Source: Celoporthe dispersa
Taxonomy: Eukaryota; Ascomycota; Sordariomycetes; Diaporthales; Cryphonectriaceae
DNA: 64,000 nucleotides
NCBI GenBank assembly: GCA_016584495.1
Contig: WAID01000009.1
Coordinates: 62,001 to 126,000 of the forward strand
Reading direction: 5' to 3'
Position numbers and translations under genes: made by a program. The stretch's first letter is position 1. Every line of letters begins with the position of its first letter. Positions 45,551 through 56,282 of this stretch are shown here, piece after piece. The notes beneath the pieces were generated by a model that was not told the origin of the DNA, searched no databases, and saw nothing but the letters and a program-made list of their open reading frames with translations.

Positions 45551-46611
45551 ATGGATTCAACCGACGCACAGGCTATCACGGGAAGCACGCCGTCTCGGCA
45601 GGCAGCCACGACGATTGGCATGGATCCAGAGTATTGGGAAGCAATCAAGGACAGCGAGTTCAAAGATCTGGAGGTCCCCGTGATGAAGACGGCGTACGAC
45701 GTCCGGAGCCTTCGGCGACCCCCCTGATGCAGAAAGCGATCGAAACGGCGGCTGCCCGTCATGTCGTCTTGACAGGGCCAGTCACGGAGACGACGACTGA
45801 GATCAAGACCTTTGACGGCGCCACGATTACGGTGCACCGCTTCACACAGGAGAAACATCGCGCACCCCTCCAGGACGGAGAGCAGCCTCGTTCTGCGGTC
45901 TATCACGTCCACGGCGGCGGGATGATCGCCGGCAGCGTCGACATCGTCCGGCCGATTATCACGAACAACGTGGATTTTTGGGGCGTGCAGGTGTTCGCGG
46001 TCGCCTATCGAGTGGCGCCGGAGAATCCCGCCCCAGGCCCCGTCGAGGACGCATTCGCCGGGTTGAAATGGCTGTCCGAGAACGCAGGCTCCATGGGCAT
46101 CGACCCGGCAAGGCTGGTGATCTATGGCGACAGCGCGGGTGGTGGTATTGCTGCCGGGACGACAATCCTGGCCCGCGACAGGGGCCTAAGCCCACCGCTC
46201 GCCAAGCAGGTCCTGGTCTATCCCATGCTTGACGACCGCACCAAGTACGGGCCCGACTGGCCTGTCAGGCCGTATCTGGGATGGACGGAGAACGACAATA
46301 CCATCGCGTGGGCGGCGTACCTCGGCGCGGACAGGGCTGGCAAGGAAGATGCGGACGTCAGCATCTATGACGCACCCGGCAGGGCAAAGGTGGACGACCT
46401 GTTGGGGCTCCCCAAGACCTATATTGATACTGCCGGGCTGGACCTGTTTCGGGATGACGACCTGCAGTACGCGGCCAGGCTGCTGCAGGCCAACGTTGAG
46501 GTTGAGTTCCACCTATACCCCGGGGTGCCCCATGGGTTCGAGAGCTCAGGGACACCAAGTGTGGTTCGGACTGCGTCTGGGAACAGGAAGAAGGCTGTTG
46601 TGACTGTGTGA
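45551..46611 (+). CDS. Alpha/beta hydrolase, HSL-type esterase (one-base frameshift)
   Basis: Esterase/lipase of the hormone-sensitive-lipase group. Intronless. Oxyanion motif H121-GGG, nucleophile S195 in GDSAGG, acid in GLDLFRDD and histidine in GVPHGFE. The ATG at 45551 has a good context (ACCATGG) and opens MDSTDAQAIT, with DPEYWEAIKDSEF soon after. The frame breaks at TT 45711-45712: KTAYDVRSL runs to a stop while SATPLMQKAIETAAARH continues one base out, so one T appears missing. Restoring it gives 353 residues. No signal peptide, so probably intracellular. Substrate unknown; small esters are the usual targets. Confidence 0.87.
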
Positions 46612-47577
46612 CGAGGACGGTGGTTATTGCTTACCTGGGATAGGGCGGACTCTCTCCCCCTTCCCATAGCTTTCACCAAGCAGCAGAAATAAAACACGGG
46701 TTCACACTTGAGTACCACGGCCAGCCGAAAACGTATCCATGTGACAGATCTTTATTAAGAAGAAAGGAAAGGGAAAGAAGAAAAAAAAGAAAGGTGAGAA
46801 GGGCCTGTCGATGGACTTCCAGTGTAATAAAGAGAGAAAGAAAAAGAAGAGAGAAAAACAAAACAGAAAAAATACAGAACGATGACTCAGCTGGGTCCTT
46901 GATTTTCAACGTCCCCTTGGCTCACAACACGTTCTCCACCTCATCAAAGAAATTTGGTGTGCCACACTTCAGCAGCTGCAGGCTGCCTTGTGCAGGCCCG
47001 TGTCCCAACAAAACAAAACAAAAAAAGAAAACAACACACCTATTTCAAATTCTTTACAAAAGCAGGAAACGTGTATCAATTCTATAGGCTGTATAGAATA
47101 AGGAAAGGGAGAAACAAGAAAAAAATCCCAATTAGAGAGAAGCACTTGTTCAATTTTGACTCGTTAGGCAGGCTCGCGATCAACCCTGTCGGTTAGTGGG
47201 GTTTGGACTGGAGCAGTCTGCTGTCAGATTTTTTTTTCTTTTTTCCTGCTCTGATCTTCTCCCAGTAAATTGCCCCTCCTTAGCCTGTAGTAACGCGGTG
47301 ATTCATGCAATCCAGCCCAATCAGGCTGCTTCTCAGAGCAATATTTAAATTCATAAGCCCTCCTTCTTTCTCTTCTCTCACCTTGCTGCGTGCTTTCGCT
47401 CCTTCCACACACATTCTTCCCTCTTGCACCTTCCTCACCCATCTATCTCCCCCCCCTCCCTCACTCTTTCCCTTTTCAATACGCGCAAGCAAGGCGTTCA
47501 GCCAAACAACTCTTCTCGTCAACAAACCAAGCAACCGCTTGGTTTTACATTCCTCGCCCTCAGACAAATTCGCCACC
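46612..47577. other. Intergenic region
   Basis: A-rich tracts at 46750-46880 and 47000-47140. The last 200 bases are strongly CT-rich, ending GCCACC before the next ATG, fitting a transcribed leader. Confidence 0.5.
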
Positions 47578-48578
47578 ATGTCCACCTCTGAAGAGTTTGT
47601 CATCGACCCTTCTGCCATCAAGGAGCTCCAGCTCCTCGAGGCCAGCCTCTGTGATGTCGACACCGAGATCACAGCCAAGCAGTACCTGATGACCCGGGAC
47701 ATCCTGCAGGCGCGCCAGAGCACCATCGCCAAGATCCCCAACTTCTGGGCCGTCGTCTTCGACCACGCGTCCACGGAGCTCGAGGCTGCCATCACCAGCA
47801 GCGACCTCGAGGTCTTCGCCAAGGCCCTCAAGGCCATCGAGGTCGGCCGCCCCGAGATCCCCGCCTCCGCCCACCCGTCGCAGGTCGGCCTCGGCAACTT
47901 TGGCGAGCCCCGCTCCGTCACCATCCGCTTCCACTGGTCCGAGAACGAGTGGTTCGCCGACTCGGTCCTGGAGAAGACCTTCTACTACCGCTACGGCAAG
48001 GACGGCTCCGCTGGCCTTGTGTCTGAGCCCGTCCGTGTCAGCTGGAAGGCCGGCAAGGACCTGACCGAGGGCCTGACCGACGCCGCCTACAACTTCTGGC
48101 TCTCCCAGAAGCAGCACCCCTCCCAGCAGCTCGACGGCGTCCTGGTCGGCGACGCCCGCAAGAGCCGCGACGCCGAGGCCCGTAAGATGCCCGAGTACAA
48201 GGCCCTGGCCGACCGCCTCGAGGCCGCCACCAACGGCGCCATCTCCTTCTTCAACTTCTTCTCCTACCGCGGCCGCTGGACCAGCGCCGCCGAGAGCGTC
48301 GAGGCCAAGAACGAGCTGCAGGCCAAGCGCCAGGCCGCCCTGAGCGGGAACGGCCCCGATGTGGAGGAGGACGACGACGACGAGGATGAGGACTTCCCCG
48401 AGGAGGACGTCGAGACCTTCCCTGCTGGCCACGAGTGCGCCGTGGCCATCGCTGAGACATCTTCCCCAGCGCCATCGACTACTTCATGGCCGACACCATC
48501 GACAGCGATGACGAGCTGGATGGTCTCGAGATCGACAACACGGACGACGAGGACGATGATGATGTCGAGATGTCCTGA
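47578..48578 (+). CDS. NAP1/SET-family histone chaperone (one-base frameshift near the end)
   Basis: Histone chaperone of the nucleosome-assembly-protein superfamily, SET/Vps75 type. Intronless, with an optimal start context (GCCACCATG). A long N-terminal dimerisation helix is followed by the earmuff domain: NFWAVVFDHASTELEAAI, VTIRFHWSENEWF and NGAISFFNFFSYRGRW. An acidic stretch (EEDDDDEDEDFPEED) starts the tail. At 48454-48456 the frame breaks: AVAIAE then DIFPSAIDYFMADTID continues one base out, so one G seems missing. Restoring it gives 333 residues ending in an acidic tail with EDDDDVEMS, as normal for the family; as written the tail would be lost. The conserved acidic end is strong evidence for the missing base. 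Confidence 0.92.
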
Positions 48579-49067
48579 ATTTGCGCGCGTGTGTGTGTGC
48601 CAAGAGAGAAGAGCTTCGGGGGACAAAAATCGGCGAGTACTGGGAAGAAGGGGTTTTTGAAACGTCATGATCATCAATGATACCACTTATTCGATTTCTT
48701 TTTTTTTTTTTTGTTGCTTTTCCCTTTGCACTAAACCAAAGACCGACAGAATTTATCAATGAGTCAATATAGAATAGGAAATCAATCCTTATGTCTGTCC
48801 AAAAATAGGACGCAATTACTCCTCTATGTGACTTGCTACAACCTGTGTGAGGCACATGGTGAGTGACTCTCAAGCCTCTCCCCAAACGTAGGAGGCTGTC
48901 AGCCCATAGAAGTACTCATATCAAGACAGATCATAGTGAAGGTTACTTTCTGCCTCATGATTGTGAGTGAGCAGCAGACTTCTGGTGACGCAACGAGTGG
49001 CTGGTACCCGAGACTGTTATATAATTATGCACGCCAACAAAGACGTTACACAGACCTCTTCTTGAGA
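48579..49067. other. Intergenic region
   Basis: T-rich run at about 48698-48712. 3' end of the SET gene and promoter of the next. The next gene might start further up, at an ATG near 48957, so part of this stretch could be coding. Confidence 0.45.
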
Positions 49068-50442
49068 ATGTACTCTACTACAACTTTGATGATGCAGAAC
49101 CAAAACATACGCCTAATACGGAGTCCTCTTTCATCATCAGATCCCAAGCCCGGCCCTAGTCCTACCAATACAAGCCCTCCAGCGTATTCCTTCACCGACG
49201 AGGAAGAAGACAGACAACGATTTACACAGCCGAGAACACCACCACCGATCTCGACGTCTTCAACAGGTGACAAACTCCCTAGACTTACGACAACGATTCC
49301 GGACGTTGTCCCAGTAGAAGCAGCTACGGAGAACTTCCACAACAGCAAGAATTGGCTCCCTCAAGACAAAACGATGAACTCGTACGAGATGGGATCCCTT
49401 CGCGACGACCTCCACCACACGGCCATCGGCGCCTGGATCAACGAGAAACGCGACCAAAGCTGCCGGGCATGGACGGTGAAAATTATCCTCGCCATATGCA
49501 TCGCGATCCTGGCCGCCGCCGTCGTGGGCCTCTCCATCGAGCTTACCACGCACTGCGGTGCTACTGCCGCCTCCTCGGCCTTGACCCCGACAACGACCAC
49601 CGTTACCGTGAGGCCCAAGCCGACACTGTACGTCTCGAGCACGACGGTCACGGTGACGGCGACGACGATAACCACCACCACGGCCCGGCGCCCTACCGTG
49701 ACGGTGACCCAGTCACCACCGCCAACGCACCCGGCTGCCAATTCTATCACTACGACCGTGTTCTCTACCACGGTCTCAGTGATAACGTCCTTGTCGAAGA
49801 CGGCATCGTCTTCAACGACAACGGTGTCAAGCACCAGTGTCTCGGGTTCTGTGTATACAACTACTGCCTTAGGTTCTACGTACACAACCACTGCCTCGGG
49901 GTCTACGTACACAACTTCGGCCTCGGGCTCTGTATACACGACCACGATTCTCACAACTGGCAGCTCGTCTTCCTCGTCCACCTCCTCTTCTACTACCTCG
50001 ACCACCTCGTCTTCTTCGACTTCCTCTACTACAACCGCACCCTCTTTAGACATGAACAGTAAGTACTTCAACATGACAGGCCCCACATCCTTTGTCCCAA
50101 ATCCGACTGACCCGAGCTAACCAGACATTTGAATTGGAAACCAATCAAGACAATCACTGCACCCCAGGATGCGCCTACGGCGACCCAATAGCCGGCATAA
50201 CCGTGCTTGAAAGACAGGGAAACGACTCCACCTGCGCCGATGCAATGATCTCGCTCTACGAGGAGTGCGACGATACCTCGTGCCGCGCAGTGAGCAACCA
50301 GTCAGGCAGTCCCCGCAGCCAGGCTCTCGAGAGTGTGGCGACTTGCTTCTACATGTGTGGCACCAACCTGATCACCACGTGCTGCCCTTGCGGCGTCAAC
50401 TCGGCGAGGATGGCCTGCAACATATGTCCTAGCAGCGCCTAA
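49068..50442 (+). CDS. Single-pass membrane protein with PPxY motif, Ser/Thr repeats and Cys-rich C-terminus
   Basis: Two exons (49068-50058, 50150-50442) give 427 residues. The N-terminal 134 residues are hydrophilic with many prolines and hold PPAY at 37-40, a WW-domain/Rsp5-binding motif, next to an acidic DEEED. One membrane helix spans about 135-157 and lacks a preceding signal peptide (type II topology). Outside lies a 170-residue Ser/Thr region with imperfect repeats of SGSVYTTTA and GSTYTTTA type, a likely O-mannosylated stalk. Last is a compact domain with many cysteines including TCCPCG. The splice uses the second possible acceptor (CAATCAAG), since the first would hit a stop. The start codon is uncertain. 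No family recognised; a cell-wall sensor is plausible. Confidence 0.7.
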
Positions 50443-51114
50443 TTCTGTACGTCTTCAATTGCGGCAGTCTTAAGTTACATGTGTAAAGAGCCTAATACAG
50501 AGGGTAGGCTTTTGGGTCTTCCCAAGTAGTTATATAATTATATTTCTTTTCCAAAAAAAAAAATTACAGCTGATAACCATATAGTTATTGCTGAGTCTAG
50601 CCGCATAGATCATTAGCCCTTGAGTTGTTCACTAAATATTTGGCATGGAGTGGCAGAAAGCCTATCTGATGATTACCGGATTTCTGAGCCAAGAAAAAAA
50701 AAAAAAGCACATAACATTATGTTCATTATTTATGCTGTCTTTGAAACGAGTCCTTAATTACTGGGCGGCCAGCGAATTCCAGGCTAGCTACTTGATGTGT
50801 CTCCTATATTGATAGAGCGCTTCAAGTCTCAAACACTCTCATATCCCCAATTACCTTCCTGAGACTTGTCCTTGACCATAATTTGAGAGAGAGTAGGGCT
50901 TTTTTCAATTCCCCCTCTCCACCACGTCTGTACCGTCGTATTTCTTTCATCAAACCTCATCTTCTGGCTATCTCGTGATAGAGCTGAGCAAGACGCCCAC
51001 AGGCCTTCCGCTTCATGCCACCCTCGAACGAGCACTGCTAGAGCAGACGGGGCACGTGGTGAAGTAATCATCAGTGAGAGAATCAGTGGTTCAAGGCAAT
51101 CCACTCTCCTCAGC
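50443..51114. other. AT-rich intergenic region
   Basis: Between the convergent surface-protein and phospholipase genes. A runs at 50554-50563 and 50694-50705. No gene supported. Confidence 0.5.
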
Positions 51115-51664
51115 CTAGACACCGCTCGATGGCGAACCCAGCCGGCCAAACCGTCTCGCCCAGCGGTAATAGGTCTCTGCCATGATGTGACATGCGGCGC
51201 GGCGGATAATGTACTGTTGACATTGGTGCTTCAGACTGATCACGCCTTCGTCGTTACCAGACGTCATACAGGAGAAATAGATGGAGGCTATCACTCTGAT
51301 GGTAATATATTACTTACTCCTTCTTAAAATTGCCATCAATTACTAGCTTGGCATCCTTGGTGAACCTTTTTTGCGCCTTGTAGTTCCTGTAGCCGAAGTC
51401 ATGCCGTTGACAAGCCGGCCTGAAATCGAATCCCATTGGGTTGTCCGGTGAGCGGGTACAGTCATCAGAAGTCCAGTCAAGGTTTAGGGGGTCCCGGTTG
51501 GTTCGGCGGGTTGCAAACTCCTCGAGAGTCAAGTTGAAGAGGTACTTGTCGGTGATGCGCTCTCGAGGGCCGGATTCCGAGGCGCCGAGAGTCCACATAG
51601 TCCGAATGACCGGGGTTGCGAGGACTCCTGCAGCGAGCAGGAATAGAGTAGTGGTGAAATGCAT
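51115..51664 (-). CDS. Fungal secreted phospholipase A2 (prokaryotic/fungal type)
   Basis: Small calcium-dependent phospholipase A2 that cleaves the sn-2 acyl chain of glycerophospholipids. Exons 51664-51318 and 51235-51115 give 155 residues. Signal peptide about 1-16, then a short propeptide. The active-site motif is C85-QR-H88-D89-FGYRNY preceded by DNPMGFDFRPA. Exon 2 completes NFKKDLKHQC and contributes further cysteines and MAETYY before the end. The second intron boundary was chosen because it restores the family's C-terminal helix in frame; it is supported by family pattern only. Reading without splicing would stop after NFKKE. Both active-site residues are present. Likely secreted; a nutrient or signalling role is possible. 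Confidence 0.83.
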
Positions 51665-52784
51665 CGCTAGCGATTGACAGCACGAGCCAAGAGGTCAAGA
51701 GCAAATGCAAAAAGTGACCAGGTAGACGTCGCTTCAGAGTCGAAGAGTTTCATGGGGATATCAGGGGCTTTTAGCTGATGTTGGAACCAGACCTCAAAAG
51801 ACGGCAATTGTAATGGTACTATGTGCTGAGATGTGTCGATGATGAATGTCGTTTTTACTACAAGAGGCAAATCAAGGACCTGATATCAAAGTAAACTACT
51901 TGTGTACCTCTGCAGAGGCATTACATTGCTCCTGCCCATCTATGCCTGGTTTGCCACAAGTGAATCATCTCTAGCACTCCAACAGCGCAGACCGGCAAGT
52001 TGACCTTAGAAGACGTAACTACAGTGTTGATCGTAATTGCTGCATTTTGCGGAGGCGTGTCGTACGTGGTGAGAGGCCCATGTGATGCTAAATCATAGAT
52101 TAGCTAGATGTTTCCTCATGTTCAGCTGTCTCTGGGTTCCCCAGTGCATTTGGCTGTATATAAAGCTGTACAGGAAACTGTTGTCTGCCTCGCTGCTGGC
52201 CTGGACATGGGACATTCCTGGAAAACTACGGCCTAGCAAGGTCATCACTTCATGTCTTGTTGTTTGATGAAGGTCTTTTCTTTCATCGCCTCCAGGTGAG
52301 GTTCTCATATGTATGGAGCCCTCTTAAAGTTCTCCCTGACTCGGCCGAACTGAGTGGCCCAGCATATACTTAACGCATGAGAGGGGCACAGGCTTAATTC
52401 CTTAAAATCCGACAAGCTCGCTTCACAGAATCCTTCCGGTTCACTAGATTGATCAGCAACGCATCGTCAGCTTGTACAGCCGAGGCGTGCACTGCTACAA
52501 CCTCGGACAACGTAACCAGGATGCGTAACGACTCGTGCAGGTGCTCCATGGCCTCCTCCTGGATGGATCAGCTACCTTGCAAGGTTTCGCCAGCTGATTG
52601 CTTCAGGGTGGAGTTGGTCAGTCCCTGTAGTTGGGCAAGCCAAGATCTGCGTCTGGCTACATCCACATTCTAGTAAATATACCCATGCCAGTATGCGTAC
52701 GATCAGGATGATACCGAAGAATTAGAATCACGTGCTGTCTCATTGGTGCCCTCTTTCGGCGTTAAGTAATTGAGGTATTTCAAT

Positions 52785-52810
52785 GATAATATTAATATTA
52801 ATATTAATAT
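52785..52810. repeat. ATATTA hexanucleotide repeat
   Basis: About four units of an ATTAAT-type repeat, 125 bases before the hydrolase ATG. Confidence 0.8.
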
Positions 52811-52869
52811 CGCGCCCAGCAGCTCGTTGATTGCTAAGCGCCATATCTCCTTGAGAGTGTGTAGCCTTC

Positions 52870-52896
52870 ACCATCATCATCATCATCATCATCATC
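52870..52896. repeat. CAT trinucleotide repeat
   Basis: Nine CAT units 37 bases before the hydrolase ATG, so probably in its leader. Confidence 0.85.
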
Positions 52897-52932
52897 GCCG
52901 CCACCACCCATCCCCATCAAACCGACCAAGCC

Positions 52933-54024
52933 ATGGCATCCAAGCAACCAGGGAGGCTGGGCGATCCAGACATGTGCCTGGCCACGGATCCTCGCGTCCA
53001 CCCAAAACTTCTAAGCTTGCTCCAGAAATGGGGTGTCGAGAAGAACCTTCCCGTCTCGACCCTCTCTCAAGACCTGCCGCTCGAGGCCATACGGGAGATC
53101 GTGTCCAAAGCCGGCGACGAACACGAGCTCTTCTACGTCGGAGCAGAGCTCCCGAGCCTCGACAGGTTCCCCTTTCCAGCTATCACGGCCTCCGACAAGC
53201 TCATCTCAGGACCTGACGGCACGCAGCTGCGCCTGACCATCCGGAAGCCCTCGGTAGGTGCTGGAAACGGACCCCTCCCTGCCCTGATCTACTTCCACGG
53301 CGGCGCCATGATCATGGGAAGCACGGACAACCCGCCCCAAAACGGCTGGGCGGAGGCTCTGGCAGCAACGGGGCTCGTGGTGATCACGACGCACTTCCGC
53401 AACGCCTACACAAAGACAGGTGACAACCCGTTCCCAGCCGGCCTTAACGACTGCGCCACGGCGGTGCGCTGGGTCCACGAGCACCGGTCGGAGCTGGGGA
53501 TCGGAAAACTGGCTGTCCAGGGAGAGAGCGGCGGGGCCAACCTCGCCCTGGCAACCGCTCTGAAGGCGAACAAGGAGGGCTGGATCGATGCGATCGACGG
53601 CGTCTGCGGATTGTGCCCATACATCTCTGGCGCCATGGGGCGGTCCAAGGAGTGGAAACTTAGCAAGCTACCCAGCCTCGTCGAGAATGACGGCTACATG
53701 ATGGACATTGCCACCGTTGCGCTGTTCGCCAAAATGTACGATCCTGCAGGCGAGAACATGGAGAACCCCCTCGCCTGGCCGTACTGGGCCAGCGGCGACG
53801 ACCTGCGAGGTCTTCCGCCTCATCTAATCGTCACAGGCGAGCTGGATCCGTTACGGGACGAGGGCAACGAATACGCCAGGAAATTGACCAGGGCGGGCGT
53901 CAAGGTCGTAGGGAGGACAACTCTCGGCATGGTTCACGGTGCCGAATTCTTCATCAAGCAGACTTTGCTAGAGCTGTTTGAAGACAGTGTGTGGGAGATC
54001 AAGAAATTTATTGACGGGCTCTGA
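52933..54024 (+). CDS. Alpha/beta hydrolase (HSL-type)
   Basis: Intronless, 363 residues, uninterrupted. Oxyanion motif H122-G-G-A, nucleophile S199 in GESGG, acid probably D305 or D309 in ELDPLRDEG and catalytic H335 in MVHGAE. The GESGG elbow differs from the GDSAGG of the other hydrolase in this window and resembles fungal lactone/ester hydrolases in which the motif is GESxG. No signal peptide, so cytosolic. It is tail to tail with an SDR (126-base gap) and near a second SDR and an oxygenase, which suggests linked metabolism. The substrate is unknown. Confidence 0.9.
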   Translation: MASKQPGRLGDPDMCLATDPRVHPKLLSLLQKWGVEKNLPVSTLSQDLPLEAIREIVSKAGDEHELFYVGAELPSLDRFPFPAITASDKLISGPDGTQLRLTIRKPSVGAGNGPLPALIYFHGGAMIMGSTDNPPQNGWAEALAATGLVVITTHFRNAYTKTGDNPFPAGLNDCATAVRWVHEHRSELGIGKLAVQGESGGANLALATALKANKEGWIDAIDGVCGLCPYISGAMGRSKEWKLSKLPSLVENDGYMMDIATVALFAKMYDPAGENMENPLAWPYWASGDDLRGLPPHLIVTGELDPLRDEGNEYARKLTRAGVKVVGRTTLGMVHGAEFFIKQTLLELFEDSVWEIKKFIDGL

Positions 54025-54150
54025 GTCGTTATTAATTAATATTACCTATGCAACAACAGACGAATTCTAAGCCTGCCCATTTCCAACATGTAATGAAGAG
54101 AGATGGGATCAGCGGCGACTTTCTCCAAGAAATCTTTCCCAACAGAATGT

Positions 54151-55354
54151 TCACACATAAGCCTTGACCTGCTCTTCGTTCCACTGCCAGAATGCCTCTG
54201 CCAGGCCAGCCCCTCCCTCGGTTTTTGGCTTTGCAGCTTGTTCGATGTCTCTTCGTGGACAGGGTACAGGACGGCCCCATGGAATAACTGTAATTATGTT
54301 TTAATTAATATAGAACAAAATGAAAATAAAAAGTAAGAATCAAAACAGAGGGCGATGAAGAAACAGCAGAAATTGATCTAGGCTTACCCCAGTTATTGGT
54401 CTTCACAGTCCGGGCAGTGATTTGGTCGGACAGCCCAGCAAATAGCTCAGTGTACGCTCCATTGATGGCAGGATATAAAATAAAAGTTTGCGTGAACTTG
54501 CGCATCAGCCAGCCTGAGTGACGCTGCAGGTCCGTTGTGAGGTTGCCTGGGTGCAGGGCGATGCTGACCACGCCATCTGAACCGGCGCCTGTACGTGATA
54601 TAACTTGTTAGAGAGTCAAGAGTCCCTTGACCGTGGTTGCCTTTATTGGACGCATAAACGGGATTGTTTTCCAGAGAGACATACCATAGCGTCTTGCAAA
54701 CTCCACCGCGTGAAGAAAGTTGCCCACTTTGCTGATGGCGTACTTGACGCCGCTGATCTTATCAACATGATAATCCAAGTTATTCATGTCGAGGCCCCCC
54801 TTCTGAGAGAGCTCGAACGCAAACGAGGAGACCCAGACGACCCGGACGGTATCGCTGGGGCTCTTTTTAGCCGTGGCCGTCAGAATCGGGGTGAGCAGCT
54901 TGGTGAAGAGGAAGGTCCCGACGTTGTTGACTCCGAGTTGCAGCTCGTAGCCCTGGGCAGTCTTGGAGCCCTGAGGCGGCGTCATGACACCGGCATTGTT
55001 GAAAAGGATGTGAAGCTGGTCCTCCTGCGCCAGGAACGCATCGGCAGATGCCTTGATAGTGGTGAGGTCCGCCAGGTCGAGATGCACGTAGATGAGCTCA
55101 CCCTTTGATCGAGGGTGAGCCGCCTTGATGGCCTCCATCGCAGCCTTTACCTTGGCTTCAGACCTGGCCGCCATGTATACGCGAGCATTCTTGGAGAAGA
55201 GCAAGCCTGTCAGCTCCTTGCCGATTCCGGCATTTGCTCCTGTGACCATGATCACCTTGCCAGACAGATCACCAACGTCTTTGTCGGTGAAGGTCGGTTT
55301 GGGAGGCCACATTTGTGTCAAGAAACTTCTGAGACTTGGAAATGAGAAGCTCAT
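54151..55354 (-). CDS. Short-chain dehydrogenase/reductase (retinol-dehydrogenase-like SDR)
   Basis: Three exons (55354-54685, 54588-54388, 54287-54151) give 335 residues. Cofactor motif TGANAGIG at 38-45, NNAG at 119-122, S176/S177 and Y205-AIS-K209 form the catalytic set. The C-terminal exons complete the substrate domain with VSIALHPGNLTTDL and a Trp-rich end. Typical of fungal RDH-like SDRs acting on hydrophobic carbonyls; substrate unknown. The reading frame is intact. Sits beside a second, differently built SDR (56283-57263), so the two are not simple tandem copies. Confidence 0.9.
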
Positions 55355-55419
55355 GTTGGGCGGCGTGTGTGGAGATGAATGTAGCTCTGTTGAAGAATGG
55401 AAGTGTTGACGGCTCGAGG

Positions 55420-55421
<2 letters not shown>

Positions 55422-55458
<37 letters not shown>
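55422..55458. repeat. GT/TG microsatellite
   Basis: About 18 uninterrupted GT units 70 bases upstream of the SDR start on its minus-strand promoter side; likely in its 5' leader or promoter. Confidence 0.9.
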
Positions 55459-55462
<4 letters not shown>

Positions 55463-55950
55463 TTGAGCGCCATTGGCAATGCGAACGCTTCTGCGAACTG
55501 GTATAAATGCTTCGGCAAACAGAACATACCTCAGCACGGCCCTACAACAGAATCCGGTGTCTTGATCATCCACCGCTATATGATCACTTCAGCCAAGAGT
55601 AGTCAGGCGCGTCATTGACTAATCATGGAAGCCTGCATGGGAGCATCGACATTGTCACAGGTACGTTGTCTGAACGGCTTTATGATCAAAAACCTACAAT
55701 ATGAATTTCAACGCTGTCAGTGATGTGTAATCACTAACAGCGCGTAAAATGGTCAGGGACATGGCGAGGTAATGTAAACACTGCAAGGCATTTAAAGGCC
55801 TGAGAAACTCAGTGAGCATATCAAGATGCATTTAGGCTTAGACGAGCCATGAGGCTTGAGAAAAATACCACTAATTGGTCCTTTATAATAATTACTCAGA
55901 GACACTTGAGAAAGCAACAGCTTGGGCGGTATGATGGGCTCACACTAGCC

Positions 55951-56035
55951 ACTGGCTGATTTAAGCAATTGGCTGACCTGAGCAACGGAGTGGCTGATCT
56001 AAGCAAATGGCTCACTTGGGTGAGTGGCTCGTGGC
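55951..56035. repeat. Imperfect tandem repeat, units of about 17-21 bases
   Basis: Five consecutive units begin with GGCTGA or GGCTCA; the first three continue with an AAGCAA/GAGCAA core. Copies differ in length and have diverged. Confidence 0.65.
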
Positions 56036-56282
56036 TATCCATCAGATGCCACATTCAATTTAACCTATGACAGACACCCTTGAGAAGGCATTGCCTTGAA
56101 TTGTGAAAATAATTACTTTCATATAATCACTTGGTAGTTTTGCAAATGGTCGGAAGCAAAATGAATACGGCCGGGGTAAACCGTTTACTTAATATTGCAA
56201 GAATCTCAGAGGGTTAATAAGCCAAACTTTCTACATCTCACGCAAACCTACACTACTAATCTTGCTACAAGCCTTTAATTAA

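Larger units (their letters stand above)
51665..52932. other. Divergent intergenic region with two microsatellites
   Basis: Shared upstream region of phospholipase A2 (minus) and the hydrolase (plus). Holds an ATTAAT-type repeat and a CAT repeat near the hydrolase start. No other gene supported. Confidence 0.5.
55355..56282. other. Intergenic region between two SDR genes
   Basis: Holds the GT microsatellite near the first SDR and an imperfect tandem repeat at 55951-56035. AT-rich towards 56200. No gene supported. Confidence 0.5.
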
